This document shows, in pieces, positions 1 to 8,361 of a DNA stretch of 64,000 nucleotides. Both the position numbers and the translations under genes were made by a program. The notes beneath the pieces are model-generated. The model searched no databases. It was given only the letters and a program-made list of their open reading frames with translations, and was not told where the DNA came from. The stretch lies in the NCBI GenBank assembly GCA_963731285.1, contig CAVSUR010000009.1, positions 372,001 through 436,000 of the forward strand, written 5' to 3'. The DNA is from CAVSUR01 sp963731285. GTDB lineage: Bacteria; Actinomycetota; Actinomycetes; Streptosporangiales; Streptosporangiaceae. Each line of letters begins with the position of its first letter. Within the stretch, counting starts at the first letter, position 1.

Positions 1-172
1 CTGGCATGGCTGGGCTGGGCGTATGACAGGCTGGGTGTCCGGGGAGGTGCATTTCGGTCAGACCGCGGGTGGCCGGGGGGCGTTTTGCTGCCGCGGCCGC
101 AGCTGACCGGGCCGGGCGCGACAGCGGCGGGAGGCTTCCGGGGGCATCATGTCCGCGGGGCGAGGAGGGCGT

Positions 173-1045
173 ATGCAGGTGGGGCTGCACGCGCTGGGCA
201 TCGGGACCGGCGCCCGCCCGGAGGTCATCCGGGCGGTGGCGGTGGCGGCTGAGGCGGCTGGTTTTGCCACCTTGTGGTCGGGCGAGCATGTCGTGCTCGT
301 CGACCGGCCCGCGTCCCGGTACCCCTACTCGGCCGATGGGCGGATTGCCGTTCCGGCCTGTGAGGACTGGCTGGATCCGCTGCTCGGGCTGAGCTTTGCC
401 GCCGCCGTGACCAGCCGGATCACCCTGGCCACCGGCGTGCTGCTGCTCCCCGAGCACAACCCGGTGCTGGCCGCCAAGCAGGCCGCGACGCTGGATGTGC
501 TGTCTGGCGGGCGGCTCACGCTGGGCATCGGCATCGGCTGGTCGGCCGAGGAGTTCGCCGCGCTCGGGATCCCGTTCGCCCGGCGCGGCCAGCGCACGGC
601 TGAGTACGTGGCGGCGATGCGCAGGCTGTGGTCCGATGATGTCGCCTCCTTCGATGGCGAGTTTGTGAGCTTCGAGGCGGTGCGGGTTAACCCCAAGCCG
701 GTACACGGCCGACGGATCCCGGTCATCGTGGGCGGCAACAGCGACGCGGCGCTCGGCCGTGTCGCGGCCTTCGGGGACGGCTGGTATGGCTTCAGCCTCA
801 CCGCGGCCGCGGCCGCGGAGCGGATCGCCGCGCTGGCCGGACACTGCCAGCACAATGGGCGCAGCCTGAGCGAGCTGAGCGTGGCCGTCGCGCTGACCGA
901 CGGCAGTCCCAGCATCATGCCCGAGCTGGCCAGAGCGGGCGCGACCGAGCTTGTCCTGGTCGCTGCCCCGCCAGCGGACCAGGCCGCAGCCATCCCGTGG
1001 GTCACCGAGCTGGCCGCCCGCTGGGGACTCGCGCCCGGGCAATAG
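173..1045 (+). CDS. LLM-class F420-dependent oxidoreductase
   Basis: A 290-residue luciferase-like monooxygenase fold protein, of the type that in actinobacteria usually uses coenzyme F420 for hydride transfer. Visible are the early strand with G-L-H-A-L-G, the WSGEHVVL segment, the LATGVLLLPEHNPVLAAKQAA stretch split around the conserved LLLP, the LTLGIGIGW loop and the late VGGNSDAALGR segment, all in the order usual for the family. I chose ATG 173 over the upstream in-frame ATG at 149 because GAGGAGG sits just before it and the family begins at this strand. The substrate is not predictable. It stands alone; the nearby amine locus is on the other side of a degraded APH gene, so a link is possible but unproven. 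Confidence 0.85.
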   Translation: MQVGLHALGIGTGARPEVIRAVAVAAEAAGFATLWSGEHVVLVDRPASRYPYSADGRIAVPACEDWLDPLLGLSFAAAVTSRITLATGVLLLPEHNPVLAAKQAATLDVLSGGRLTLGIGIGWSAEEFAALGIPFARRGQRTAEYVAAMRRLWSDDVASFDGEFVSFEAVRVNPKPVHGRRIPVIVGGNSDAALGRVAAFGDGWYGFSLTAAAAAERIAALAGHCQHNGRSLSELSVAVALTDGSPSIMPELARAGATELVLVAAPPADQAAAIPWVTELAARWGLAPGQ

Positions 1046-1151
1046 CATCCCAGGCACGCTAATCACCCGGCCGCCAGCCCGGCGCCGATCCTCATCAGCC
1101 AGTCCGCCACGATCCATCTAACGTCATTACTGCGGCAGATGAGGAAGTAAC

Positions 1152-1424
1152 TTGCGCTGGACCCCGGACGGCAGGCTCCTCGGCGTCCTGGACTGGGACT
1201 GGGCCTCGGCCTGGGACCCGGCCGTCGATGCCGCCTGCCTCGGCTGGCACGACTGGCCAGCCGTTCAGTCCGCTGTAGACCCGCAGACCTGCCATCGGGC
1301 GATGGTCTGGCAGCGCACCTTCGGCCTCGAGTGGATCGTCGGTACGTGGCTCCGCCCGCCGGGCAGTCCTGACGTCATCGAGCGCACCGCCGCATGGCTG
1401 CGCCGGAGCCAGCACCGGCCCTGA
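1152..1424 (+). pseudogene. C-terminal fragment of an aminoglycoside-phosphotransferase-fold kinase
   Basis: The 90-residue reading frame contains GVLDWDWASAWDPAVDAA, which matches the Mg-binding G-V-I/L-D-W-D/E stretch that follows the catalytic loop in APH/choline-kinase-like enzymes. The whole N-lobe and the catalytic HGDxxxxN motif are absent, and no frame upstream supplies them. The only start is a TTG, preceded by GAGGAAG. I read it as the remnant of a deleted gene, not a functional kinase. The frame retains actinobacterial codon bias, so the truncation may be recent or the fragment may have been carried in with neighbouring DNA. Confidence 0.6.
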
Positions 1425-2516
1425 CCGGCGGCCGCGGCGTTGATCGCGCCAATTATGCATGCACGCGAAAGCATCATCATGCGCCCGGAACGCGCACTAC
1501 TTTCGGCAGATCAGGGCGACTCCAGCGCGCAGAGTGACCGCATCTGTGCGTCCGAACTGCTGATCGCCGAGGTGCCGCCAGCCGCGCCGATCGGCGGTTC
1601 GCGTTTGCCTTGAGATGGCGGTACGTCACCGGCAAGTACGCATCGGATCGCGGGCAAGGGGAGTTCTGCCTGCGCCCGTGACCGCGTGACGGCCTTGGTA
1701 ATCCCGGCGCATCGGGCGACTATGCGGGCGATCCGCCTAGTGCCGTGCTGGCCCGGCCGCCTTGACGAACACCTCTATGTAGCCAGGTCAAGTGTTCCTT
1801 CCCGCCGCAGGCATTACTGGCTGGCCGGTGGCCGGGGTCGAGGGACGCCTGGCAGGCGCCGGGCTTTGCCCGGTCCTGGCGGCTACCCCGGGCTTGGCCC
1901 ATCGAAGGCGCGTCCGGAGGGAGTATGACCCGAGTTGGCTCATTTAGTGCGCACGGTCGATCCCGTTGATCGCGTCGACGGCCTGCTGGAGGTCGCCGGG
2001 CAGCGGGCCGAGGACGGCGAGTCCACGGGGCGCGGCCGCCGACCTGGCGGGTCAGCTCGTGCTGAACCTGCTCAAGCTGGCTGATCATGACCTCGGCCAG
2101 GCCGCTGGCCCGGCGGATCAGGCGCTTCGGCCTGTCCGGGAGCCGGAGGTGCGCCTGGGGATCCAGCCGGCCCAGGGGCAAGGTCACCGGCATTTCCGCG
2201 AGCTTTGCGCCGGTACCAGCCGATGGCGTCCCGGTCGGCACCGTTGCCGCTGCGGCGGGTAAGCCGGGACTACTTGCGGACGCGGAACCGGAGGATGGTG
2301 ACGGCGCCCGACTGCGCTCGGCAGCCTGGTGCCTGGCCTGCTCACCAAGGCCGGCCCGTTCCCGCCCGCCCGCACTGCGTAGGGAGCTGCCTGGCCATCA
2401 TCGATGCTGAAGCGGACCGGGTGAGCCGCTCCGGCCCAGGCTGCGATCCGCCGGCGGCCTGATGCGGCCGTCCTGCGCCTATAGCCGCGCCGCCACCAGC
2501 TCGCGACCGGGGATCG
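1425..2516. other. Gene-poor stretch with one possible decayed gene
   Basis: About 1.1 kb without a convincing intact gene. Reading frames here lack recognisable domains and start/RBS combinations. The only structured protein-like signal is the frameshifted minus-strand frame at 1944-2193, listed separately. The region lies between the APH fragment and the permease, so it is probably intergenic debris. Confidence 0.5.
1944..2193 (-). pseudogene. Unrecognised small protein, frameshifted
   Basis: From ATG 2193 the minus strand reads MPVTLPLGRLDPQ... through a helical-looking segment (LAEVMISQLEQVQHELTRQ). If one base is skipped near 2040, the frame continues as ...GPLPGDLQQAVDAINGIDRAH and stops at 1944. 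Both halves have protein-like composition, whereas the unshifted continuation becomes Arg/Pro-rich noise. About 83 residues in all. I do not recognise the family, no strong RBS precedes the ATG, and an indel or base-calling error could explain the break. Confidence 0.3.
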
Positions 2517-3995
2517 TCAGGTGTCCAGGATCGCGGCGTCCGTGCCGCCTTCCTCGCCCAGGATCGAGCCGATCTGGCCCACCGCCTCCGGCCGCTGGGC
2601 GCGCAGCCACAGCAGTACTCCGACCCCCACCACCAGCCATACCCCGGCCACCAGCGGTGTCCAGGCCAGGATGCTCGGCGGCGTGGGGTGCACCGACCCG
2701 TACAGTGCCGCGGCGAACACGATCGCGCCGATCAGCGGAACGGCCACGTGCACCATCGGGTTCCAGTTCCGCGAGCCGCGCGTCCGGTAGAAGAACACGA
2801 TGCCGCCCAGGCACAGCATGATGTAGACGACGATGATCACCAGCGTGCCGACCGTGGCCCAGAAGTAGTAGTTCGAGAACGGCTGGCCGAACACGCTGCT
2901 CGACAGCGGGTATCCGATGAGGAGCGCCATCGCCGTGGCCACCATGGTCACCGCGATGGTGGCGTTGACTGGCGTCTGGAACCGCGGGGAGGTCCGGCCG
3001 AACGCCGCGGGCAGCACGCCCTCGCGGCCCATCGCGAACAAGGTCCGGGACGCGGCGGTGGCGCAGGCCACGCACACGATGAACGCCGAGCACATGCCGC
3101 CGATCTCCACTAGCGTGCCCAGCCAGGACCCGACGTACGTCGACGCCGTGGTTTTCAGCGCCACCGGGTCGGCGCCGATCTTCGCCCCGTTGGTCACCCC
3201 GAAGCCGATCGTGATGGAGTACGTGGTCCACAGGTAGAAGATCACTGCGAAGGCGGTCGCGGCGATGACGGCGATGGGGATGTAGCGCCGCGGGTTGGAG
3301 GTTTCCTCGCCGAAGTCGGCCGCGGTCTCGAAGCCGATGTAGGAGGTGACGCCGAGGATGATGCCGTAGAACACGCCGTTGAACCCGCCGCTGTTGGTAT
3401 GCCCGAAGCTGAACGCCCCCGGCGCCTGGCCGTGGGCGCCGCCCTTGGCCGTGGTGACCAGGTCCACGATGACGATGATCGCGACGGTGACGATGCCGAC
3501 GATCAGCTGCACCCGGGTAGTGACCTTGACGCGGATTGTGGTCAGCACGAGGAACAGCGCCATCCCGATGAAGAAGAACAGGATCCAGAACTTGGGGTTC
3601 AGCCCCAGCAGATTGGCGGCCAGGTAGCCGACCCCGGACATGGTCATCGGGACGAAGCAGATCATGCCGAAGAAGTACAGCCAGCCGGCCATGAAGCCGG
3701 GGCCCTTGCCCAGGCTCCGGCTGGCATAGGTGTAGGCGTAGCCGGCCGAGGCCATCCGCCGGGTGAACCCGATCACGACGAAGGCCAGCGCGAGGCAGGC
3801 GATGCCGCCGAGCAGGAACGACAGCGGGGTGGAGCCGCCGCTCACCGCCGCCACGCCTGAGACGTTGAGCAGCATGGCCATGCCGGGGGCGAGCACGGAC
3901 ACGGAGATGGCGATGGCGTCCCACAGGCGCAGCGAGCCGTGCGCGAGCTCGCCGCTCCCGGCGCCGGTAATCAGGTCGGGGCTGGTCTTGGCCAT
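2517..3995 (-). CDS. APC-superfamily amino acid/amine permease
   Basis: A 492-residue, strongly hydrophobic protein with about twelve predicted membrane helices. The N-terminal helix region with SGVAAVSGGSTPLSFLLGG resembles the unwound TM1 substrate-binding segment of APC amino acid/polyamine transporters, and SYIGFETAADFGEE resembles the conserved GF-E-x-x segment of TM6. It would import an amino acid or amine across the cytoplasmic membrane. ATG 3995 has GAGAGGAAC upstream. It is the last gene of a leftward unit after the GS-like ligase and the Dabb protein, with a 13-bp gap to the latter. By context its substrate may be the amine that the ligase glutamylates; this is inference. Confidence 0.88.
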   Translation of the reverse strand: MAKTSPDLITGAGSGELAHGSLRLWDAIAISVSVLAPGMAMLLNVSGVAAVSGGSTPLSFLLGGIACLALAFVVIGFTRRMASAGYAYTYASRSLGKGPGFMAGWLYFFGMICFVPMTMSGVGYLAANLLGLNPKFWILFFFIGMALFLVLTTIRVKVTTRVQLIVGIVTVAIIVIVDLVTTAKGGAHGQAPGAFSFGHTNSGGFNGVFYGIILGVTSYIGFETAADFGEETSNPRRYIPIAVIAATAFAVIFYLWTTYSITIGFGVTNGAKIGADPVALKTTASTYVGSWLGTLVEIGGMCSAFIVCVACATAASRTLFAMGREGVLPAAFGRTSPRFQTPVNATIAVTMVATAMALLIGYPLSSSVFGQPFSNYYFWATVGTLVIIVVYIMLCLGGIVFFYRTRGSRNWNPMVHVAVPLIGAIVFAAALYGSVHPTPPSILAWTPLVAGVWLVVGVGVLLWLRAQRPEAVGQIGSILGEEGGTDAAILDT

Positions 3996-4008
3996 GGGAT
4001 CGTTCCTC

Positions 4009-4332
4009 TCATTCCGCCATCAGGACGGTCTGCTCAGTCAGGTAGTAGTCGAAGGCCAGTGGCGTGCAGTCGTGTTCGTCCAGCCATCCCATGAACTCCA
4101 TGTGCACCGGATGGGCGCGGTACGCCTGCATCTCGTCCAGGCCGGGAAACTCCATGTACAGCAGGAATGAGTAGCCGCGGGTGCGCGCCCCGGTCAGGTC
4201 GGTACCCAGCCGGCACCTGGTCATCAGGCCGATCTCCCGCGGCCAGGACGCCACCATGGCGCGCAGCTGCCCCTGCTCGTCCGCGGTGAGCTCGCGGGGG
4301 AAGCTGAACAAGACGATGTGCTGCAGGCTCAT
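4009..4332 (-). CDS. Dabb-family (stress-responsive A/B barrel) protein
   Basis: A 107-residue protein with the ferredoxin-like Dabb signature: M-S-L-Q-HIVLFSFP at the start, a central RTRGYSFLLYMEFPGLDEMQAY strand-helix pair, and HPVHMEFMGWL towards the end, the usual H-x-x-F-V core. Dabb proteins form dimeric alpha/beta barrels. Some are enzymes acting on small cyclic or aldehyde intermediates, most have no known role. I chose ATG 4332 (AGGATCTGAG upstream) because the longer frame to 4401 adds a non-family leader that overlaps the GS gene. It is sandwiched between the GS-like ligase (25-bp gap) and the permease, so it is probably co-transcribed and serves the same pathway. Confidence 0.8.
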   Translation of the reverse strand: MSLQHIVLFSFPRELTADEQGQLRAMVASWPREIGLMTRCRLGTDLTGARTRGYSFLLYMEFPGLDEMQAYRAHPVHMEFMGWLDEHDCTPLAFDYYLTEQTVLMAE

Positions 4333-4357
4333 CTCAGATCCTCGGCCTTCCTGGCGC

Positions 4358-5872
4358 TCAGTAGAACTCGAAGTACTCGCGCATCTCCCAGTCGGTGACA
4401 TCCTGGCCCTCGGGCGGCGGGCTGGCTGCGACGGCCGCGTCGTAACGGGCCAGCTCCGCGCGTTTCATCTGGACCAGGTAGTCGATCATCGGGTCGCCGA
4501 ACGCCTTGCGGAAGAAGCCGTCCTCGGCCAGCGCACCCACCGCGTCGCGCAGCGATGTGGGCAGCATGGGGGCCTCGGCCGCGTACGGGTCGGCCTCGAT
4601 GGGTGCGGGGGGCGCCAGCTCACGGCGGATGCCGTCCAGGCCGGCGGCGATGTTGGCGGCCATGTAGAGGTAGGGGTTGGCGGCGGGCTCACCCATCCGG
4701 TTCTCCACGTGGCTGTTGGCGTCCCCGGCGGCGCCCTGGACCCGGATCAGCGCGCCGCGGTTCTCCACCGCCCAGCAGACCCGGTCGGGGGCGAAGGAGT
4801 AGGGCCGGTAGCGCTTGTAGCCGTTGACCGTGGGGGTGGCGAACACCGTCATCGGCATGGCGTGCTCCAGCAGCCCGGCGACGAACTGGCGTCCGGTGAC
4901 CGACAGGGCCTCGTCCGGGCTGGCGAACGCGTTCTGCCTGTCACCGCGCGAGATCAGCGACTCGTGCAGGTGCCAGCCGGAGGAGAAGAAGTTGGGCAGG
5001 GCGGGACGGCACATGAACGTCGCCAGCAACCCGCGGCGCTGGCAGATCTGCTTGACTGCCGAGCGGAACAGCACCACCGCGTCGGCCGCGGCCAGCCCGC
5101 CGATTGGGCTGAAGCTGAACTCCATCTGGCCCGGGCCCCACTCGTCCTCCATCGACCGGGGCGCGATCCCGAGCGTGCCGAGCCCGTCGCGGATCGCCTC
5201 CAGCGTGGCTGTCACGCTGTCCAGCCGCACCTCGGACAAGTACTGGTAGCCGCGCTCGAACACGCTCACCGCCGGCGGCTCCGGCGTGAACCCGGCGTTC
5301 TCCGGGAGGATCCGGTCGGAGTCGAGCCTGACGATGTAGTACTCGACCTCGATGCCGGCCAGGAAGTCATAGCCCGCGTCGGCCAGGTTGTGCAGCGCGC
5401 GGCGCATCAGGCCGCGGCCGTCCAGTGGCATCGGCTTGCCGCTGGAGAAGAAGACGTCGCAGAGCATCCAGCCGGTCCGGTCCGCCCACGGCAGGACCTG
5501 GAACGTGGCCGGGTCAGGGACCAGGACAACGTCGGGGAACCCGGTGAGCTCGTCGATGCCGAACCCGCCGCCGGCCGCGAACGCGGGCACGAACACCTGG
5601 TTGCCGGTGTCCAGGCTGTAGATCGCACCGGAGAAGTCCAGGCCGTTGGACATGGCGGCGATGGCCACGTCGGGGGACAGCGACTTGCCGCGCGGCATAC
5701 CGTGCTGGTCGACGACGATCAGCCGGATGGTGCGCAGGTCCAGTTCGCGGATCCGGGCGGCCACCTCGTCGGCCACGGCGGCTTGCGCCGCGGAATGCAG
5801 GCCGTGCCGGGCCACGAAGCCCTGCTGACCGACGCCATCCACTTGGTGCTGGTTCGAGGGAGTGCTTCCCAC
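4358..5872 (-). CDS. Glutamine-synthetase-like gamma-glutamyl-amine ligase
   Basis: A 504-residue GS-fold ligase. The beta-grasp N-domain carries RLIVVDQHGMPRGKSL. The catalytic domain shows the Glu-rich metal segment EVEYYIV, the GWHLHESL motif in the place of the GS 'GSGMHxHxSL' loop, NGYKRYRPYSFAP, then VENRGALIRV and a conserved RMGEPAANPYLYMAANIAAG. It ATP-dependently joins glutamate to an amine. Departures from housekeeping GlnA and the setting with a permease, aminotransferase and class II amidotransferase point to the gamma-glutamylamide/polyamine group (PuuA, GlnA3/GlnA4, GmaS types) and not ammonia assimilation. First gene of the leftward unit with the Dabb and APC genes. The exact amine is not deducible from sequence. 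Confidence 0.85.
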   Translation of the reverse strand: MGSTPSNQHQVDGVGQQGFVARHGLHSAAQAAVADEVAARIRELDLRTIRLIVVDQHGMPRGKSLSPDVAIAAMSNGLDFSGAIYSLDTGNQVFVPAFAAGGGFGIDELTGFPDVVLVPDPATFQVLPWADRTGWMLCDVFFSSGKPMPLDGRGLMRRALHNLADAGYDFLAGIEVEYYIVRLDSDRILPENAGFTPEPPAVSVFERGYQYLSEVRLDSVTATLEAIRDGLGTLGIAPRSMEDEWGPGQMEFSFSPIGGLAAADAVVLFRSAVKQICQRRGLLATFMCRPALPNFFSSGWHLHESLISRGDRQNAFASPDEALSVTGRQFVAGLLEHAMPMTVFATPTVNGYKRYRPYSFAPDRVCWAVENRGALIRVQGAAGDANSHVENRMGEPAANPYLYMAANIAAGLDGIRRELAPPAPIEADPYAAEAPMLPTSLRDAVGALAEDGFFRKAFGDPMIDYLVQMKRAELARYDAAVAASPPPEGQDVTDWEMREYFEFY

Positions 5873-5942
5873 CGGATGTAGCCTCCGATCAGGTACGGGA
5901 CCGGGATCGGCCCGCAGTGGTCCGTCAGGCCCGGCGGCGCCT

Positions 5943-6311
5943 TCAGGAGCGCCGGTCGGGGGTTCCTAAAGCGCTGCGGCGCTGGCGCCTCTGACCCAGC
6001 GGGGCGGCGACGCGGCCCGGCTCGACGGCGGCCAGGAACGGGAACGTCTCGGTGGGCTGCACTCCGCCGATCTGGAAGATCTGATCAGCAACAGCCCGCA
6101 GGTGCGTGCGGTCCCGGACGCGCAGCCGGGCCAGCCGGTCGGCCACCGCCGGCGACGACTCAACCTTGGGCGCCAGGGCGCGCTGCGACTGCCGGGAGCC
6201 GGTGGCCAGGGCACGCAGCCAGGCCAGGTCGAAGTCGTCTACCTCGGCCGCCGGGGCGGACGGCGAGGCGGCCGCGGTCAGCTTGGCGAGCGGCGCCGAG
6301 AGTGAAGCCAT
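5943..6311 (-). pseudogene. Lrp/AsnC-family regulator with internal deletion
   Basis: The 122-residue frame has two Lrp pieces joined without the middle. The first is a helix-turn-helix: DLAWLRALATGSRQSQRAL...SPAVADRLARL. The second matches the end of the ligand-binding domain: VRDRTHLRAVADQIFQ, then ETFPFLAAVEPGRVAAPL. Compared with the intact Lrp gene at 11986, about 70 residues (the rest of the HTH-RAM linker and most of the RAM domain) are missing, yet the frame stays open across the joint. The tail after APL is Arg-rich and looks like readthrough. It lies between the divergent arms of the amine locus, where a regulator is expected, so regulation there may have been lost. Confidence 0.65.
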
Positions 6312-6510
6312 TTGCCAGGTGGCCCGTCGTCGAACCTAGTGAAGTGAGTTATGCTGACTACATAGCATGACAATGTAAAGCCTGATGTGGCTGGGATTCT
6401 TACATTTGTAAGATGACCTGTCAAGGCCAAGATCCCCGCCGCCAGGCCGCGGATTCCGCTTACCGTCAGCACCGCATGACCCGCCGACAGCCGAGCGCCG
6501 CCGGACAGAG
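6312..6510. promoter_or_regulatory. Divergent control region with two A+T-rich inverted repeats
   Basis: Between the Lrp remnant and the aminotransferase the base composition drops to A+T-rich. Two inverted repeats are visible: ATGCT-N8-AGCAT at 6351-6368 and the near-perfect CTTACATTTGTAAG at 6399-6412. Such short palindromes are plausible operator sites for a dimeric regulator of the Lrp or GntR type. Function is inferred from position only. Confidence 0.45.
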
Positions 6511-7774
6511 ATGAAGGATGAGCTGACCCGCAATGACAGCAGCCCTGAAAAGCCCCGAGGCCCCGGTCGCGCCGGCCCGCGATGGAGCGCGCGCCTCGCG
6601 CGGCGCGCGCACGCGCTCGGCGGCGGCGAGATCACCGCCATCCTGGCTCTGGCCGGGGCGCGGGATGTCATCACGTTCTCCGGCGGGTTCCCCGAGCCCG
6701 CCACGTTCCAGACGCAGGTGCTGGCCGACATCGCAGCCGGCCTTATCGCCCGTGAGGCCGGCGTCGCGCTGCAGTACGCCGCCACCGAGGGGCTGGCCAG
6801 CGTCCGCGACTTTGTATCCGGGCGGCTGACGGCCCTGGAGGGCCTGACCCCGGGCCCGGGTGAGCTGATGATCACCAGCGGTGGTATCGACGGCATGGAG
6901 CTGCTGGCCAAGAGCTATATAGACCCCGGTGACGTGGTCGTGGTAGAGGCCCCGACATACCTGGGCGCGATCATGGCCTTCCGCGGCTATGAGGCAGACG
7001 TGCGCGGCGTGCCGGTCGATGCCGACGGGATGCGCCTCGACGCGCTCAGCGATCTGCTGGCCGGCGGGCTGCGGCCGAAGATCCTCTACACAATCCCGGA
7101 CTACCAGAACCCATCGGGCCTGTCGCTGAGCGAGCCGCGGCGCCGAGAGCTGGTCAGACTGGCCCGGCATTATGGTTTCCTCATCCTCGAGGACGTGGCC
7201 TACCGGGAGCTCGGCTTCGGTGCGCAGCCCCTGCATAGCCTGTGGAGCCTGGCGCCGGATGTCGTGCTGCAGGCCGGCACGTTCTCCAAAGTCTTCTCGC
7301 CCGGATTCCGGATGGGCTGGGCCTGCGGGCCCGCGGAGATCATCACCACGCTGGTGGTCGCCAAGCAGAACTCCGACCAGTGCGCCGGCGCGCTCGGCCA
7401 GCGGATGCTGGAGGAGTACGGCCGCGCTGGCCACCTGGACCGCCAGATCGCCGGCGGCGCGGGCGCTGTACGCCCGGCGGGCCGCGCTGCTGGGCCAGGC
7501 CCTGACCGCGCACATGCCCGAGGGCACGACCTGGACCACGCCGCGCGGCGGCTTTTACATCTGGCTGACCGCGCCGGAGGGCACCGACACCGTGGCACTG
7601 TCCGCGGCGGCCCGGGCGCGCAACGTGGCGTACGTGCCGGGGCGGCCGTTTTACCCCGGGAACGATGGCGCCGCGCAGATCCGGCTGGCCTACAGCCGGG
7701 TGGCCGACGAGCTGATCGACGAGGGCGCCCGCCGGATCGGCGAGGTGCTCAGGAGCTCACGGGAGGGAAGATGA
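6511..7774 (+). pseudogene. PLP-dependent class I/II aminotransferase, single frameshift
   Basis: Reads as a fold-type I aminotransferase of the 2-aminoadipate/MocR-like branch. The sequence shows ITFSGGFPEP near the start, SGGIDGMELLAKSYIDPGD, the cofactor Asp-Tyr segment IPDYQNPSG, and the Schiff-base lysine in AGTFSKVFSPGFRMGW. At about 7452 the frame breaks: the continuation ARALYARRAALL...GGFYIWL...RIGEVLRSSREGR lies one base over and ends at 7774. One extra G in the GGCGGCG run explains it, so either a sequencing error or a young null mutation. About 420 residues if repaired. The corrected stop overlaps the cupin ATG by 4 bp (ATGA). Start ATG 6511 follows GGACAG. In the proposed pathway it would transaminate an amine or its keto partner. 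Confidence 0.8.
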
Positions 7775-8361
7775 ACGACGCGGCCGGGCTGCCGGGCGCC
7801 ACCGGCCAGCCGGAAGACAGCGGCTCGCTGGGCGACGCCGCGAGCCACTTCACCACGCAGGCGGGCGGCCAGCCAGCAGGCCCGGGGCGGTACGTGAACA
7901 TAGACCAGCTCACCCCGGTGGAATTCCTGCCGGGGCTGGGATTCCGGCCGGTCCACGGCCAGCGCGCGATGACGAACTTCGTCAGCTTCGCTCCCGGCTC
8001 CGCGGCGCCCAACCACGTGCACGAGGAGGAGCAGATCGTCATCGTGCTGGACGGTGAGTTCACCTTCGATCTGGACGGAGACGTGCGCACCATGCGCAAG
8101 GGCGATGTCGCGGTGATCCCGTCCTGGGTGCCGCACGGGGCCTGGACGACCGACAGCCACTGCCTGGAGATTGACGTGTTCTGCCCGCCGCGGCAAAGCC
8201 TGCTGAAGCTGGCGCAGGCCCAGGCCGCCGCCGGCGGCGTCGCCCCCGCGGCGGTCATGGGCGACGCGGAGGCAGAGGCCGCAGCCGGCGAGGCCGCGGC
8301 CGAGCGGGTGGCCGGCACCGCTGCCGGGCCGGACGGCGCGGCCCCGGGAGGCCAGGCTTAG
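7771..8361 (+). CDS. Cupin-domain protein
   Basis: A 196-residue protein with a single cupin barrel. Metal-ligand motif 1 is HVHEEEQIVIVLDGEF and motif 2 is MRKGDVAVIPSWVPHGA, both with the usual His/Glu ligands. A Gly/Ala-rich N-terminus and an Ala/Glu-rich C-terminal tail flank the barrel. Cupins of this size may be dioxygenases, isomerases or ligand-binding proteins. ATG 7771 is preceded by GGGAGGGAAG and overlaps the repaired aminotransferase stop by 4 bp. The next gene starts one base after its stop, so the unit is tightly coupled. Confidence 0.82.
   Translation: MNDAAGLPGATGQPEDSGSLGDAASHFTTQAGGQPAGPGRYVNIDQLTPVEFLPGLGFRPVHGQRAMTNFVSFAPGSAAPNHVHEEEQIVIVLDGEFTFDLDGDVRTMRKGDVAVIPSWVPHGAWTTDSHCLEIDVFCPPRQSLLKLAQAQAAAGGVAPAAVMGDAEAEAAAGEAAAERVAGTAAGPDGAAPGGQA

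Noticed and set aside
4181..5881. 566-codon plus-strand frame opposite the GS-like ligase
   Set aside because: Arg/Gly/Val/His-rich composition without domains; it is the antisense shadow of a strongly conserved ligase gene in high-GC DNA.
7440..7470. Programmed ribosomal frameshifting in the aminotransferase
   Set aside because: No slippery heptamer or downstream structure is apparent, and similar single-base breaks occur in many other genes here, so mutation or error is simpler.
6511..8361. Aminotransferase-cupin fusion as one 616-residue protein
   Set aside because: The frame joins them only because the aminotransferase is shifted near 7452. In the correct frame it stops at 7774, and the cupin has its own ATG and RBS.
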